DNA of 64,000 bases, from assembly GCA_002025645.1 (NCBI GenBank), contig CP018783.1, positions 3,534,001 through 3,598,000 of the forward strand, in the 5' to 3' direction. Position numbers and translations under genes: made by a program. Origin of the DNA: Curtobacterium pusillum. GTDB taxonomy: Bacteria > Actinomycetota > Actinomycetes > Actinomycetales > Microbacteriaceae. Position 1 is the first letter of the stretch; every line of letters begins with the position of its first letter. The notes beneath the pieces are model-generated. The model was not told where the DNA came from and did not search any database. It saw only the letters and a program-made list of their open reading frames with translations. Below are positions 1 to 10,221 of this stretch, piece after piece.

Positions 1-1388
1 GGGTCCGGCACGGCGGACTCGTCCCACCCGTGCTCCGCGAACTCCCGGATGCGGCCCTCGGCGGTCGCCTTGCCGAGCTCGGGCTCCGGGTGCGAGGTGA
101 AGAACTGCCACGGCGTCGTCGCGGCGAACTCCTCGCCCATGAACAGCATCGGCGTGAACGGCCCGAGCAGGGTGAGGGCCGCGGCGATCACGAGCCCCTC
201 GTCGCTCACGGTCGCGGCCAGGCGGTCGCCCGCGGCACGGTTGCCGATCTGGTCGTGGTTCTGGTTCGCCACGACGAGCGCGGTCGCGGGGGAGGTCCCG
301 CGGTCGATCGGCCGCCCGTGCCGCTTCCGCCGGAACGACGACCAGGTGCCGTCGTGGAAGAACCCGTGGTCGAGGACCTTCGCCAGCGCCGACAGCGGGG
401 CGAAGTCGGCGTAGTAGCCGTTCGTCTCGCCCGTGAGCGCCACGTGCACCGCGTGGTGGAAGTCGTCCGACCACTGCCCGGCGAGGCCGTACCCCGAGGC
501 CTCCTGCGGGCGGAACATGACCGGGTCGTTGAGGTCCGACTCCGCGACGAGCGACAGCGGCCGCCCGACGAAGGCCGAGAACGCGTCGGTCTCCGAGGCC
601 ATGTCCTGCAGCACGTGCGGCCGGGTGGTGTCCCGGATCGCGTGCACCGCGTCGAGCCGGAGCCCGTCGACGTGGTGGTCCCGGAACCACATCCGGACGT
701 TGTCGAGCACGTACCGGCGGACCTCGGGGTGCTCGACGTTGACGGAGTCGCCCCACGTGTTCGCGAGTCCCTGCACCAGGTACGGGCCGTACAGGGGGAG
801 GTAGTTGCCGCTCGGTCCGAGGTGGTTGTAGACGACGTCCTGGATGACGCCGAGACCCAGCGCGTGCGCGCGGTCGACGAACCGGTCGTAGGCGTCCGGG
901 CCGCCGTAGGGGGCGTGCACCGCGAACCACGCGACCCCGTCGTAGCCCCAGTTCCACTCGCCGTTCACGCCGTTGACCGGCAGGAGCTCGACGAACTCCA
1001 CGCCGAGCTCGACGAGGTGCTCGAGCTTGGCGGCCGCGGCGTCGAGCGTGCCCTCGGGCGTGTAGGTGCCGACGTGCATCTCGTAGACGACGCCCCCGCG
1101 CGCCGGGCGCCCGGTCCAGGCCTCGTCGGTCCACGAGAACCGTTCGGGGTCGACGACCTCGGACGGGCCGTGGACGCCCTCGGGCTGGTACCGGCTGCGC
1201 GGATCCGGCCGCACGGCGTCGTCGTCGCCGAGGCGGAACCCGTAGCGGGCGCCGACGACGGGGACGACCGCGTCGGTGGTCCACCAGTCGTCGTCCCCGC
1301 GGGTGAGCGGGTACTCGGTGCCGTCGACGACCAGGCGGACGCGCTCCGGCGTCGGGGCCCAGACGGCGTAGCGGTCGGGTGCGGTCAT
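1..1388 (-). CDS. treZ: Malto-oligosyltrehalose trehalohydrolase TreZ (3' end cut off by window)
   Basis: TreZ hydrolyses maltooligosyl-trehalose to release free trehalose, the last step of the TreX-TreY-TreZ route from glycogen; it is cytoplasmic. About 462 codons are present; the family is usually 560-590 residues, so roughly 100 C-terminal residues lie outside. Visible GH13 motifs are [17 protein letters not shown] with the catalytic Asp, VAESDLNDP with the catalytic Glu, and NHDQIGNR. The ATG at 1388 overlaps the treY stop in an ATGA, so translation is coupled. It is the last visible gene of the minus-strand operon. Confidence 0.95.
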   Translation of the reverse strand, partial: MTAPDRYAVWAPTPERVRLVVDGTEYPLTRGDDDWWTTDAVVPVVGARYGFRLGDDDAVRPDPRSRYQPEGVHGPSEVVDPERFSWTDEAWTGRPARGGVVYEMHVGTYTPEGTLDAAAAKLEHLVELGVEFVELLPVNGVNGEWNWGYDGVAWFAVHAPYGGPDAYDRFVDRAHALGLGVIQDVVYNHLGPSGNYLPLYGPYLVQGLANTWGDSVNVEHPEVRRYVLDNVRMWFRDHHVDGLRLDAVHAIRDTTRPHVLQDMASETDAFSAFVGRPLSLVAESDLNDPVMFRPQEASGYGLAGQWSDDFHHAVHVALTGETNGYYADFAPLSALAKVLDHGFFHDGTWSSFRRKRHGRPIDRGTSPATALVVANQNHDQIGNRAAGDRLAATVSDEGLVIAAALTLLGPFTPMLFMGEEFAATTPWQFFTSHPEPELGKATAEGRIREFAEHGWDESAVPD

Positions 1389-3828
1389 GCGTGGCCCTCC
1401 AGGATGTCGATCTCGGCCTGCGCGTCGGACTCGGTGACCGGCGTGGTGGCGGACGTTGCTCCGCCTTCCGCTTCGGTCGAGGCCTCCGTGCCGTGGTCGG
1501 TCGGCTCGACGACGTGCGCCGGGACGAGCAACGCGACCGGGTAGTCGGTGAGGAGCTCGGCGAGCGCGATGCCCCGACCCGCCGGGACGCTCCGACCGGT
1601 GAGCAGGTCGACGCGGTCCAGCGGAACGGCGTGCACGAGCGTGTCGCCCCAACCGCCGACCCGCTCGAGTCCGATCGGGAGTCGTGTCGCGATCGTCACG
1701 GCACCACCGCGGTCGAACGCGAGCACGTGGTCCGCCGCGCTGCCCGTCGCCTCGAGCGCCAGGTACCTGCTGAAGAGCTCGGGGTGGTCCCGCCGGAGAC
1801 GGAGCGCACGGCTGGTCACGAGGAGCTTCGCCGCCCCGTCGATGCCGATGGCCGGCAGGTGCTCGGGACCGTCGTCGTCCGGGCCGTCGAGTTCCGCCAG
1901 GACGTGCCGTCGCTCGGTGTAGTCCACGGGGCGACGGTTGTCCGGGTCGACGAGCGAGCGGTCCCAGGACTCGGTGCCCTGGTAGACGTCGGGGACGCCG
2001 GGTGCCGTCAGCTGGACGAGCTTCTGCCCGAGCCCGTTCGACCACCCGGCAGCGTCGATCCGCTCGTCGAGGGCGTCGAGCACGGCGACCACGGCGGGGT
2101 CGTCGAACGCGGCGTCGACGAGCGCGTGCATCCGGCGTTCGAAGTCCTCGTCCGGCTCGGTCCACGTGGTGCTGTCGCCGGCCTCGCGCGAGGCCTTCTC
2201 GGCGTAGGCGTGCAGGCGCTCCCGGTTGGCCGGACGGGCGCCCACGATCGCCTGCCAGAGCAGGTCGGCCAGCACGGCGTCGTCGAGGGGCGCGAGCGAC
2301 TGCAGCCGCTCCAGGGTGCTCGACCACTCCGTGCCGAGCTCGGCCAGGACGGCGATGCGGGCGCGGGTGTCCTCGCTGCGCTTCGTGTCGTGCGTGGTCA
2401 GCGTGGTCATGGTGTGCGGCCAGCTGCCGAGTCGGTCGCGCTGTGCCTGGTGGAACTGCTCGACGGACACCGAGAACACGCTCGGGTCGCCGCCGACCTC
2501 GCTCAGCGACGTCAACCGCGAGGTCCGGTAGAACGCGGTGTCCTCCACGCCCTTCGCCATCACCATGCCGCTGGTCTGCTGGAGGCGGATCGCGGCGGCG
2601 TTCGTCGGGTCGACGAGTGCAGGCGCGATGCGGTCGATCACCGGGTCGAGTTCCGGACGGCTCGACGCTGCACGTTCGAGGGCGTCGATGAGGTGGTGCG
2701 CTCCCTCGGGCAGGTAGGTGCGGTACACGTCGAAGGACGCCACGACCTCTGCCACGGCGTCGACGATCGTCGCGTGGTCGACGTCCGGCGCGACCGGACC
2801 GAGCAGTCGGGCGAGACGTTCGACCTCGCTGCCGAGGATCCCGTCGGCGATGCCACGGCGGGTGTCGTGCGTCAGCTGCTGCCAGTCGGACGGCTCGGCA
2901 CCGGACGCCGCAGTGAGTGCCGGCTCTCCGGCCGGGTCGACGAACACCCGGTCGAGCACGCCGAGCGCGTCGTACCCGGTCGTGCCGTCGACGGGCCACG
3001 ACGACGGCAGCTGTTCGCCCGGTTCGAGGATCTTCTCGACGAGCGTGTACGCCCCACCGGTCAGCGCGGCGAGGTCCTGCAGGTACCCGGCGGGGTCGTA
3101 CAGGCCGTCCGGGTGGTCGATCCGCAGGCCGTCGGCGATCCCGTCGCGGAACCAGCCGCCGATCGTGTGGTGCGACGCCGCGAAGACCTCGGGTTCCTCG
3201 ACCCGGATCGCCGCCAGGGTGTTCACCGCGAAGAACCTGCGGTAGTTCAGCTCGTGGTCGGCCCGCTTCCAGTGCACGAACTCGTAGTGCTGGCGGGCGT
3301 GGACGTCCGCCACGGAGTCGCCGTCGTGCGCGGTTCCGGGAGCCGTCGGGTAGGCGGTGTCGCCGAGGTACAGGCGGCCGTCGCGCAGCTCGACGCCGTC
3401 GAGCAGGCGGTCGTCGAGCACCGGCACGCGGAGCTTGCCGTCACCGGCGGCCCAGTCGACGTCGAAGGCCCAGGCCACGGGGGAGCCCTGCCCGAGTTCG
3501 AGCAGGGACCACCACCACGGGTTCGCCTCCGGCGTCGCGACGCCCACGTGGTTCGGGACGACGTCGATCAGGACGCCGAGCCCCGCAGCGTGCGCCGCGT
3601 CCGCCAGGGCCCGGAGGGCAGCGTCGCCACCGCGCTCCGTGTCGACGTGGGAGTGGTCGACGACGTCGTAGCCGTGCTGGGACCCGGGCTCCGCCTGGAG
3701 CACTGGCGAGAGGTACAGCCAGTCCGCCCCGAGGTCCCGCACGTAGTCGACGACGTCCGTCGCGGCGGCGAGGTCGAAGTCCGGCGTGACCTGCAGCCGG
3801 TACGTCGACGCCGGAACACGCCGCGCGG

Positions 3829-3832
<4 letters not shown>
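1385..3832 (-). CDS. treY: Maltooligosyl trehalose synthase TreY
   Basis: TreY is an intramolecular transglucosidase that turns the reducing-end alpha-1,4 bond of a maltodextrin into an alpha,alpha-1,1 trehalose linkage. The 815 residues fit the family, which usually runs 700-830. The N-terminus has the family opening (PASTYRLQ). GH13 landmarks follow: DVVPNHVG near residue 90, [10 protein letters not shown] with the nucleophile Asp, [10 protein letters not shown] with the acid/base Glu, and [11 protein letters not shown] late [10 protein letters not shown] motif is also typical. The GTG start overlaps the treX stop in a GTGA, and its own stop overlaps treZ, so the three genes form one coupled operon. 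Confidence 0.97.
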
Positions 3833-6078
<2,246 letters not shown>

Positions 6079-6104
6079 ACGGTCCTCCAGGTGTGGGTTG
6101 CGCC

Positions 6105-6110
6105 AACATA
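6105..6110 (-). promoter_or_regulatory. -10-like hexamer for the trehalose operon
   Basis: Minus-strand TATGTT lies 26 bases before the TTG start of treX, which leaves room for a short leader carrying the GGAGG ribosome site. No convincing -35 was found at 16-19 bases. This is a sequence-only guess. Confidence 0.35.
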
Positions 6111-6193
6111 TCGGTGGGACCCGTCCGCGTCCGCAGACAAGCCCCAGCAGTGGACGGTTCCGGCGCGCCGTCGCCTGTGGAGGAACGGACGAG

Positions 6194-6199
6194 TAGCCT
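6194..6199 (+). promoter_or_regulatory. -10 hexamer TAGCCT for a leaderless start
   Basis: TAGCCT ends 7 bases before the ATG at 6207, so transcription would start at or next to the start codon. No ribosome site is visible between them. Confidence 0.45.
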
Positions 6200-6206
6200 C
6201 GCGCGC

Positions 6207-6530
6207 ATGGCCAACATCGTCACGCAGATCGCAGAGAAGGTCCGCCCCGTGGGCGTGTCCACCAACTACGGGGAGCCGGTCGAGGTCGGCGACCAGACCC
6301 TCATCCCGGTGTCCCTCGGCTGGTTCGGGTTCGGCGGTGGCGGCGACGGCGACGAGAACGGCGGCGGTGGCGGCGGAGCCGTCTCGGTGCCGATCGGCGC
6401 CTACGTGCGCCGCCCCGGCAAGGACCTCGAGTTCGAGCCGAACCTGATCTCGCTCCTCGCGGTGAGCGTGCCCGTGATCTGGGTGACCGGCACCGTCCTG
6501 CGCAAGCTGGTGCGGGTCCTGAAGAAGTAG
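6207..6530 (+). CDS. GerW/YtfJ-like small protein
   Basis: A 107-residue protein resembling the GerW/YtfJ family, known from spore-formers but also found in non-sporulating actinobacteria, where its role is unclear. An N-terminal VxP-type region (VSTNYGEPVEVGDQTLIPV) and a glycine-rich GFGGGGDGDE...GGGGGG stretch are the family signature. They are followed by VSVPIGAYV and a hydrophobic segment near the C-terminus (about residues 84-97). The ATG at 6207 is chosen because TAGCCT (6194-6199) lies 7 bases upstream, fitting a leaderless mRNA; the upstream in-frame extension looks non-coding. It is divergent from treX. A perfect palindrome follows the stop. Confidence 0.75.
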   Translation: MANIVTQIAEKVRPVGVSTNYGEPVEVGDQTLIPVSLGWFGFGGGGDGDENGGGGGGAVSVPIGAYVRRPGKDLEFEPNLISLLAVSVPVIWVTGTVLRKLVRVLKK

Positions 6531-6543
6531 CGGTCGAGGGCCG

Positions 6544-6575
6544 GGAGGCGCGGGGCGGGCCCGCCCCGCGCCTCC
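6544..6575 (+). terminator. Perfect 16-bp-arm palindrome, likely terminator (CTGGAGGC repeat family)
   Basis: GGAGGCGCGGGGCGGG is followed directly by its exact reverse complement, then AGGCCGTCATC. It lies 13 bases past the stop of the GerW-like gene and upstream of the TPP riboswitch. It belongs to the dispersed palindrome family seen also at 22026, 25900, 40052, 45113 and 62678. There is no U-run, so termination is inferred from position. Confidence 0.7.
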
Positions 6576-6637
6576 AGGCCGTCATCCGGTCGCGATCCGT
6601 CATCTGGACGCGACCGCGTCTAGACTGACGGGACACA

Positions 6638-6726
6638 CACGGGAGTCCGGGATCGCCGGGCTGAGAGGGAGCGAGTGGCGCTCCGACCGTCGAACCTGAT
6701 CCGGATCATGCCGGCGCAGGGAGGAG
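6638..6726 (+). promoter_or_regulatory. TPP riboswitch (THI element)
   Basis: Thiamine-pyrophosphate sensing RNA in the leader of the ECF transporter operon. The conserved core words are present in order: GGGAGTCC, GGGCTGAGAGGGAGCG (6658-6673), GACCGTCGAACCTGAT (6685-6700) and CCGGATCATGCCGGCGCAGG (6701-6720). A TAGACT hexamer at 6620-6625 could be the -10. The aptamer ends 9-15 bases before the ATG at 6736, and GGGAGGAG overlaps its 3' end. This favours control by hiding the ribosome site when TPP is high; the mode of control is inference. Confidence 0.93.
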
Positions 6727-6735
6727 TCCAGGACC

Positions 6736-7377
6736 ATGTCCACACGCACGTCAACTGCTGTTCCGTCCACCCCCGTCAGGCGCTCGCTGCGCTGGCGGGT
6801 GGTCGACATCGTCGTCGCGAGCGTCCTCGCCGTCGCGATCGGTGTCGTCTTCAAGCTCTGGGAGTTCGGCTACGAGCCGATCAGCGCCGTCGCGGCACTC
6901 GTGCTGCCCGGCACGCAGGCGCTCTTCGGCGGGGTGTGGCTGCTCGCCGGGCCCGTCGTCGCGATCATCGTCCGGAAGCCGGGCGCCGCGCTCTACGCCG
7001 AGATGGTCGCGGCCTCGGTCGAGGCGCTGCTCGGCACACAGTGGGGGTGGCTGACGCTCGAGGCCGGGCTCGTCCAGGGCCTCGGCGCCGAGATCGTCCT
7101 CGCCCTGTTCCTCTACCGGGTCTACCGGTTGCCGGTCGTCGTGCTCGCCGGTGCCGTGGCCGGGCTCGCGCTCGGCCTGAACGACACGTTCCTCTGGTAC
7201 GCCGGACTCGACGTCGCGTTCAAGGTCGTCTACGTCGTGTCCGCGATCGTGTCCGGTGCGGTGATCGCCGGCGTCGGTTCGTGGTTCATCGTCCGAGCGC
7301 TCGCCGCGACTGGTGTGCTGTCCTCGTTCGCCGCCGGCCGTGAGCACTCCAGGCGCGGGACCCGCGCCGTCGCGTGA
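6736..7377 (+). CDS. ykoE: YkoE-like thiamine/HMP ECF transporter substrate-binding (S) component
   Basis: Membrane S component that binds a thiamine precursor (hydroxymethylpyrimidine in YkoE relatives) and docks to the energizing module. The protein has 213 residues. It carries about five or six hydrophobic segments, starting with VVDIVVASVLAVAIGVVF near residue 24. The ISAVAALVLPGTQALFGG and GAALYAEMVAASVEALLG stretches are typical of YkoE. It directly follows a TPP riboswitch and overlaps the ATPase gene in a GTGA, which supports the substrate assignment. Confidence 0.9.
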   Translation: MSTRTSTAVPSTPVRRSLRWRVVDIVVASVLAVAIGVVFKLWEFGYEPISAVAALVLPGTQALFGGVWLLAGPVVAIIVRKPGAALYAEMVAASVEALLGTQWGWLTLEAGLVQGLGAEIVLALFLYRVYRLPVVVLAGAVAGLALGLNDTFLWYAGLDVAFKVVYVVSAIVSGAVIAGVGSWFIVRALAATGVLSSFAAGREHSRRGTRAVA

Positions 7378-8888
7378 CCACCGCAGCCGCGCGGATCACC
7401 TTCTCCGACTGGGGGTGGCGGTACGCGGAACGTGACGCCTGGGCGGTCCGGGGCGTCGACCTGACCGTCGAACCGGGGGAGCGCGTGGCGATCGTCGGAC
7501 CCTCCGGGGCCGGCAAGTCGACGCTGCTCCGGGCGGTCGCGGGCGTGCTGCCCGACGAACCCGACCCCGACGACGACACCGCCGCGGCCGTCCAGGGCAC
7601 GGTCCTGGTCGACGGCGCCGAACCCAGCGCGGTCCGCGGGCGCGTCGGCCTCGTCATGCAGGACCCCGAGGCACACACGGTGATGTCCCGAGTCGGTGAC
7701 GACGTCGCGTTCGGCTGCGAGAACGCCGGCGTCCCGCGGGACGAGATCTGGCCGCGGGTGCGGTCGGCCCTCGACGTCGTCGGGCTCGACCTGGCGCTCG
7801 ACCGGTCCACCACGATGCTGTCCGGCGGGCAGCGGCAGCGGCTCGCGCTCGCCGGCGTGCTCGCCATGCGTCCGGGAGCCCTCGTGCTCGACGAACCGTG
7901 CGCCAACCTCGACCCGTCCGGGGTGGTGCAGGTGCACGACGCCGTCCGGGCGCTGCTCGACGAGACCGGGTGCTCGCTGCTCGTCGTCGAACACCGCATC
8001 GGCACCTGGCTCGACCTGGTCGACCGACTCGTGCTGCTCGAACCGGCGGGCGGGGTCGTCGCGGACGGTGCTCCGGCCGAGGTCCTCGCGGCGCACGGTC
8101 CGGCCCTCACCGCGGCCGGGGTGTGGGTGCCCGGCTCGGAGCCGGCGCGCGGTTCGGCCCGCCGGGGCACTCGCACGCCCGCGGGGGCCGGGCTGCTCGA
8201 GGCGCGGGGACTCGGGACCGCCCGGGCCAAGCGGCAGCGGGTCGGGAGCGGGATCGACCTCGACGTCCGGGCAGGTCGGGTGCTCGCGGTCACCGGGCCG
8301 AACGGCATCGGCAAGTCGACGCTCGGCCTCACGCTCGCCGGACTCCTCCGCCCCGCCGACGGTGTGCTCCGTGCCACCCCTACGCTTGCGGAGGGCGCCG
8401 GCGACGTCCCCGCGGCGTGGACCAGTCGGCAGTTGGCCGCCCGGATCGGCACCGTGTTCCAGGACCCCGAGCACCAGTTCGTCGCCCGCACCGTGCGGGA
8501 GGAACTCGCCGTCGGCCCCCGGGCACTCGGCACCGCGGACGTCGACGAGCGGGTCGACGAGCTCCTCGACGCGTTCGGCCTCGCGCACCTCGCCGACGCC
8601 AACCCCTTCACGCTGTCCGGCGGCGAGCAGCGGCGGCTGGCGATCGGGACGGTCATCGCCTCGCGGCCGCCCGTCGTCGTGCTCGACGAGCCGACCTCGG
8701 GGCAGGACCGCGCCACCTGGCAGGCCGTGGTCGACCGGCTCGGCGACCTCGCCGACACCGGAACCGCGATCGTGGCGGTGACGCACGACCAGGACCTGGT
8801 GCGCGCGCTCGACGCCGACGAGGTCGTGCTCGGGGCAGCGGGGGCGCAACCCGTCCTGCGCGACCCGGCCACGGGGGTTCGACGGTGA
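7374..8888 (+). CDS. ykoD: ECF transporter ATPase, two fused ABC domains (YkoD-like)
   Basis: A 504-residue fusion of the two ECF ATP-binding subunits that powers uptake through YkoE/YkoC. The first domain has Walker A GPSGAGKST (about residue 42), signature LSGGQRQR (about 149) and LVLDEP. The second has Walker A GPNGIGKST (about 308), signature LSGGEQRR (about 413) and VVLDEPTSGQD. The GTG start at 7374 overlaps the ykoE stop, and its own stop overlaps the next gene. Fused A1-A2 ATPases are normal for YkoD-type systems. Confidence 0.93.
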   Translation: MTTAAARITFSDWGWRYAERDAWAVRGVDLTVEPGERVAIVGPSGAGKSTLLRAVAGVLPDEPDPDDDTAAAVQGTVLVDGAEPSAVRGRVGLVMQDPEAHTVMSRVGDDVAFGCENAGVPRDEIWPRVRSALDVVGLDLALDRSTTMLSGGQRQRLALAGVLAMRPGALVLDEPCANLDPSGVVQVHDAVRALLDETGCSLLVVEHRIGTWLDLVDRLVLLEPAGGVVADGAPAEVLAAHGPALTAAGVWVPGSEPARGSARRGTRTPAGAGLLEARGLGTARAKRQRVGSGIDLDVRAGRVLAVTGPNGIGKSTLGLTLAGLLRPADGVLRATPTLAEGAGDVPAAWTSRQLAARIGTVFQDPEHQFVARTVREELAVGPRALGTADVDERVDELLDAFGLAHLADANPFTLSGGEQRRLAIGTVIASRPPVVVLDEPTSGQDRATWQAVVDRLGDLADTGTAIVAVTHDQDLVRALDADEVVLGAAGAQPVLRDPATGVRR

Positions 8889-9688
8889 CCGCCCCGGGGA
8901 CGGCGGCCGGTCTGCCCGGGCGATCCGTGCCTCCAGACCGTGTCCGCGGGGTCCGCGCGGTCCAGCCGGTGGCGTCGCTGCTGGGCGTCCTCGCGCTCGG
9001 CGTGTGCCTCGTGCTGAGCCTCGACGTCGTGTCCGCGGCCGTCGCGCTCGTGCTCGAGGCCCTGCTCCTGCCGCTCCTGCGGATCCCGCCGCGCACGCTG
9101 TTGCTGCGGACGTCACCGGTGCTGGTCGCCGTGCCGTTGACCGCTGTGAGCATCGTGCTCTACGGCCGGCCGTCCGGGCGTTCCTGGTTCGACCTCGGGT
9201 TCGCGCACGTCACCGACGGGTCGCTCGAACTCGCGCTCGCCACGGCGCTGCGCGTGCTGGCGGTCGGGCTACCGGCGGTGGCGTTGTTCGTCCGTGTCGA
9301 CCCGACGGACCTCGCGGACGGGCTCGCACAGCTGCTGCGGCTGCCGGCCCGGTTCGTGCTCGGTGCGCTCGCGGCGATCCGGATGATGACGCTCCTCGGG
9401 GACGACTGGCGGCAGCTCGGCATGGCCCGACGTGCGCGTGGCGTCGCCGACACCGGGCGGCTGCGGCGGGGGGCGTCGATGGCGTTCGCGCTGCTCGTGC
9501 TGGCGCTCCGGCGCGCGACGACGTTGGCGGTGGCGATGGAGTCGCGAGGGTTCGGCGCTCCCGGTCGGCGGACGTGGGCGCGGACGGCCCGGTTCGCGGG
9601 GCCGGAATGGGCGATGGTCGGCGTGCTCGTCGGTGTCGGGCTCGTGTCGATCGCGGTCGCCGTGGGTGCGGGGACGTGGCGTGCTTGA
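8885..9688 (+). CDS. ykoC: ECF transporter transmembrane (T) component (YkoC-like)
   Basis: EcfT-type integral membrane coupling protein of 267 residues that links the ATPase to the S component. Several hydrophobic helices are visible from about residue 26 onward. Late in the protein are the paired charged coupling segments MARRARGVAD and AMESRGFGAPG, the latter matching the Ala-Arg-Gly type motif of EcfT. The GTG at 8885 is chosen because it overlaps the ykoD stop. The first about 25 residues contain GATCCGTGCCTCCAG, a half copy of the dispersed palindrome family, so the N-terminal extension may be repeat-derived. Confidence 0.88.
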   Translation: MTAPGTAAGLPGRSVPPDRVRGVRAVQPVASLLGVLALGVCLVLSLDVVSAAVALVLEALLLPLLRIPPRTLLLRTSPVLVAVPLTAVSIVLYGRPSGRSWFDLGFAHVTDGSLELALATALRVLAVGLPAVALFVRVDPTDLADGLAQLLRLPARFVLGALAAIRMMTLLGDDWRQLGMARRARGVADTGRLRRGASMAFALLVLALRRATTLAVAMESRGFGAPGRRTWARTARFAGPEWAMVGVLVGVGLVSIAVAVGAGTWRA

Positions 9689-10202
9689 GGTCGAGGGGCT
9701 CGCCGCTGCGGCAGCGGGCGTCGCGACGGCATCGGGTGCGCGGCTCGTGGTGCTCGTCGACGGGCGGTCCGGCACGGGCAAGACCACGCTCGGCGGTTCC
9801 CTGGCCGACCGGCTCGGTGCGCAGATCGTCCACCTCGACGACGTCTACCCCGGGTGGGACGGACTGCAGGCCGCCGCGCGGGCCGTGGTGACGGACGTCC
9901 TGGGGGAGCCGTCGGGCTACCGGCGCTGGGACTGGGCGGCTTCGCGTCCGGCCGAGTGGGTGGCGGTGGACCCGGCGGGGCCGATCGTCATCGAGGGGTG
10001 CGGTGCGCTGGCCCGCGCCTCGGCGCCGCTCGCGTCCCTGCGGGTGTGGCTCGAGGCCGACGACCACACCCGGTGGGCGCGGGCGATCGGTCGCGACGGT
10101 GACTCCTTCGCGCGCGAGTGGGACCGGTGGGCTGCGCAGGAGGCGGCGTTCATCGCGACGGAGCAGCCGGCCGCGCTGGCGGACGTGGTGCTGCGGACCT
10201 GA
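9681..10202 (+). CDS. P-loop nucleoside-kinase-like protein
   Basis: A 173-residue ATP-binding protein with Walker A DGRSGTGKTTL near residue 32, an HLDDVYPGWD motif resembling the uridine-kinase/shikimate-kinase fold, and IVIEGCGAL as a Walker-B-like strand. The GTG at 9681 overlaps the ykoC stop by 8 bases, so it belongs to the TPP-controlled operon. A role in phosphorylating an imported thiamine precursor is possible but is only inference from context; no dedicated HMP-kinase motif was recognised. Confidence 0.75.
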   Translation: MLEVEGLAAAAAGVATASGARLVVLVDGRSGTGKTTLGGSLADRLGAQIVHLDDVYPGWDGLQAAARAVVTDVLGEPSGYRRWDWAASRPAEWVAVDPAGPIVIEGCGALARASAPLASLRVWLEADDHTRWARAIGRDGDSFAREWDRWAAQEAAFIATEQPAALADVVLRT

Positions 10203-10221
10203 GCGCTGCCATACTGGCGCG

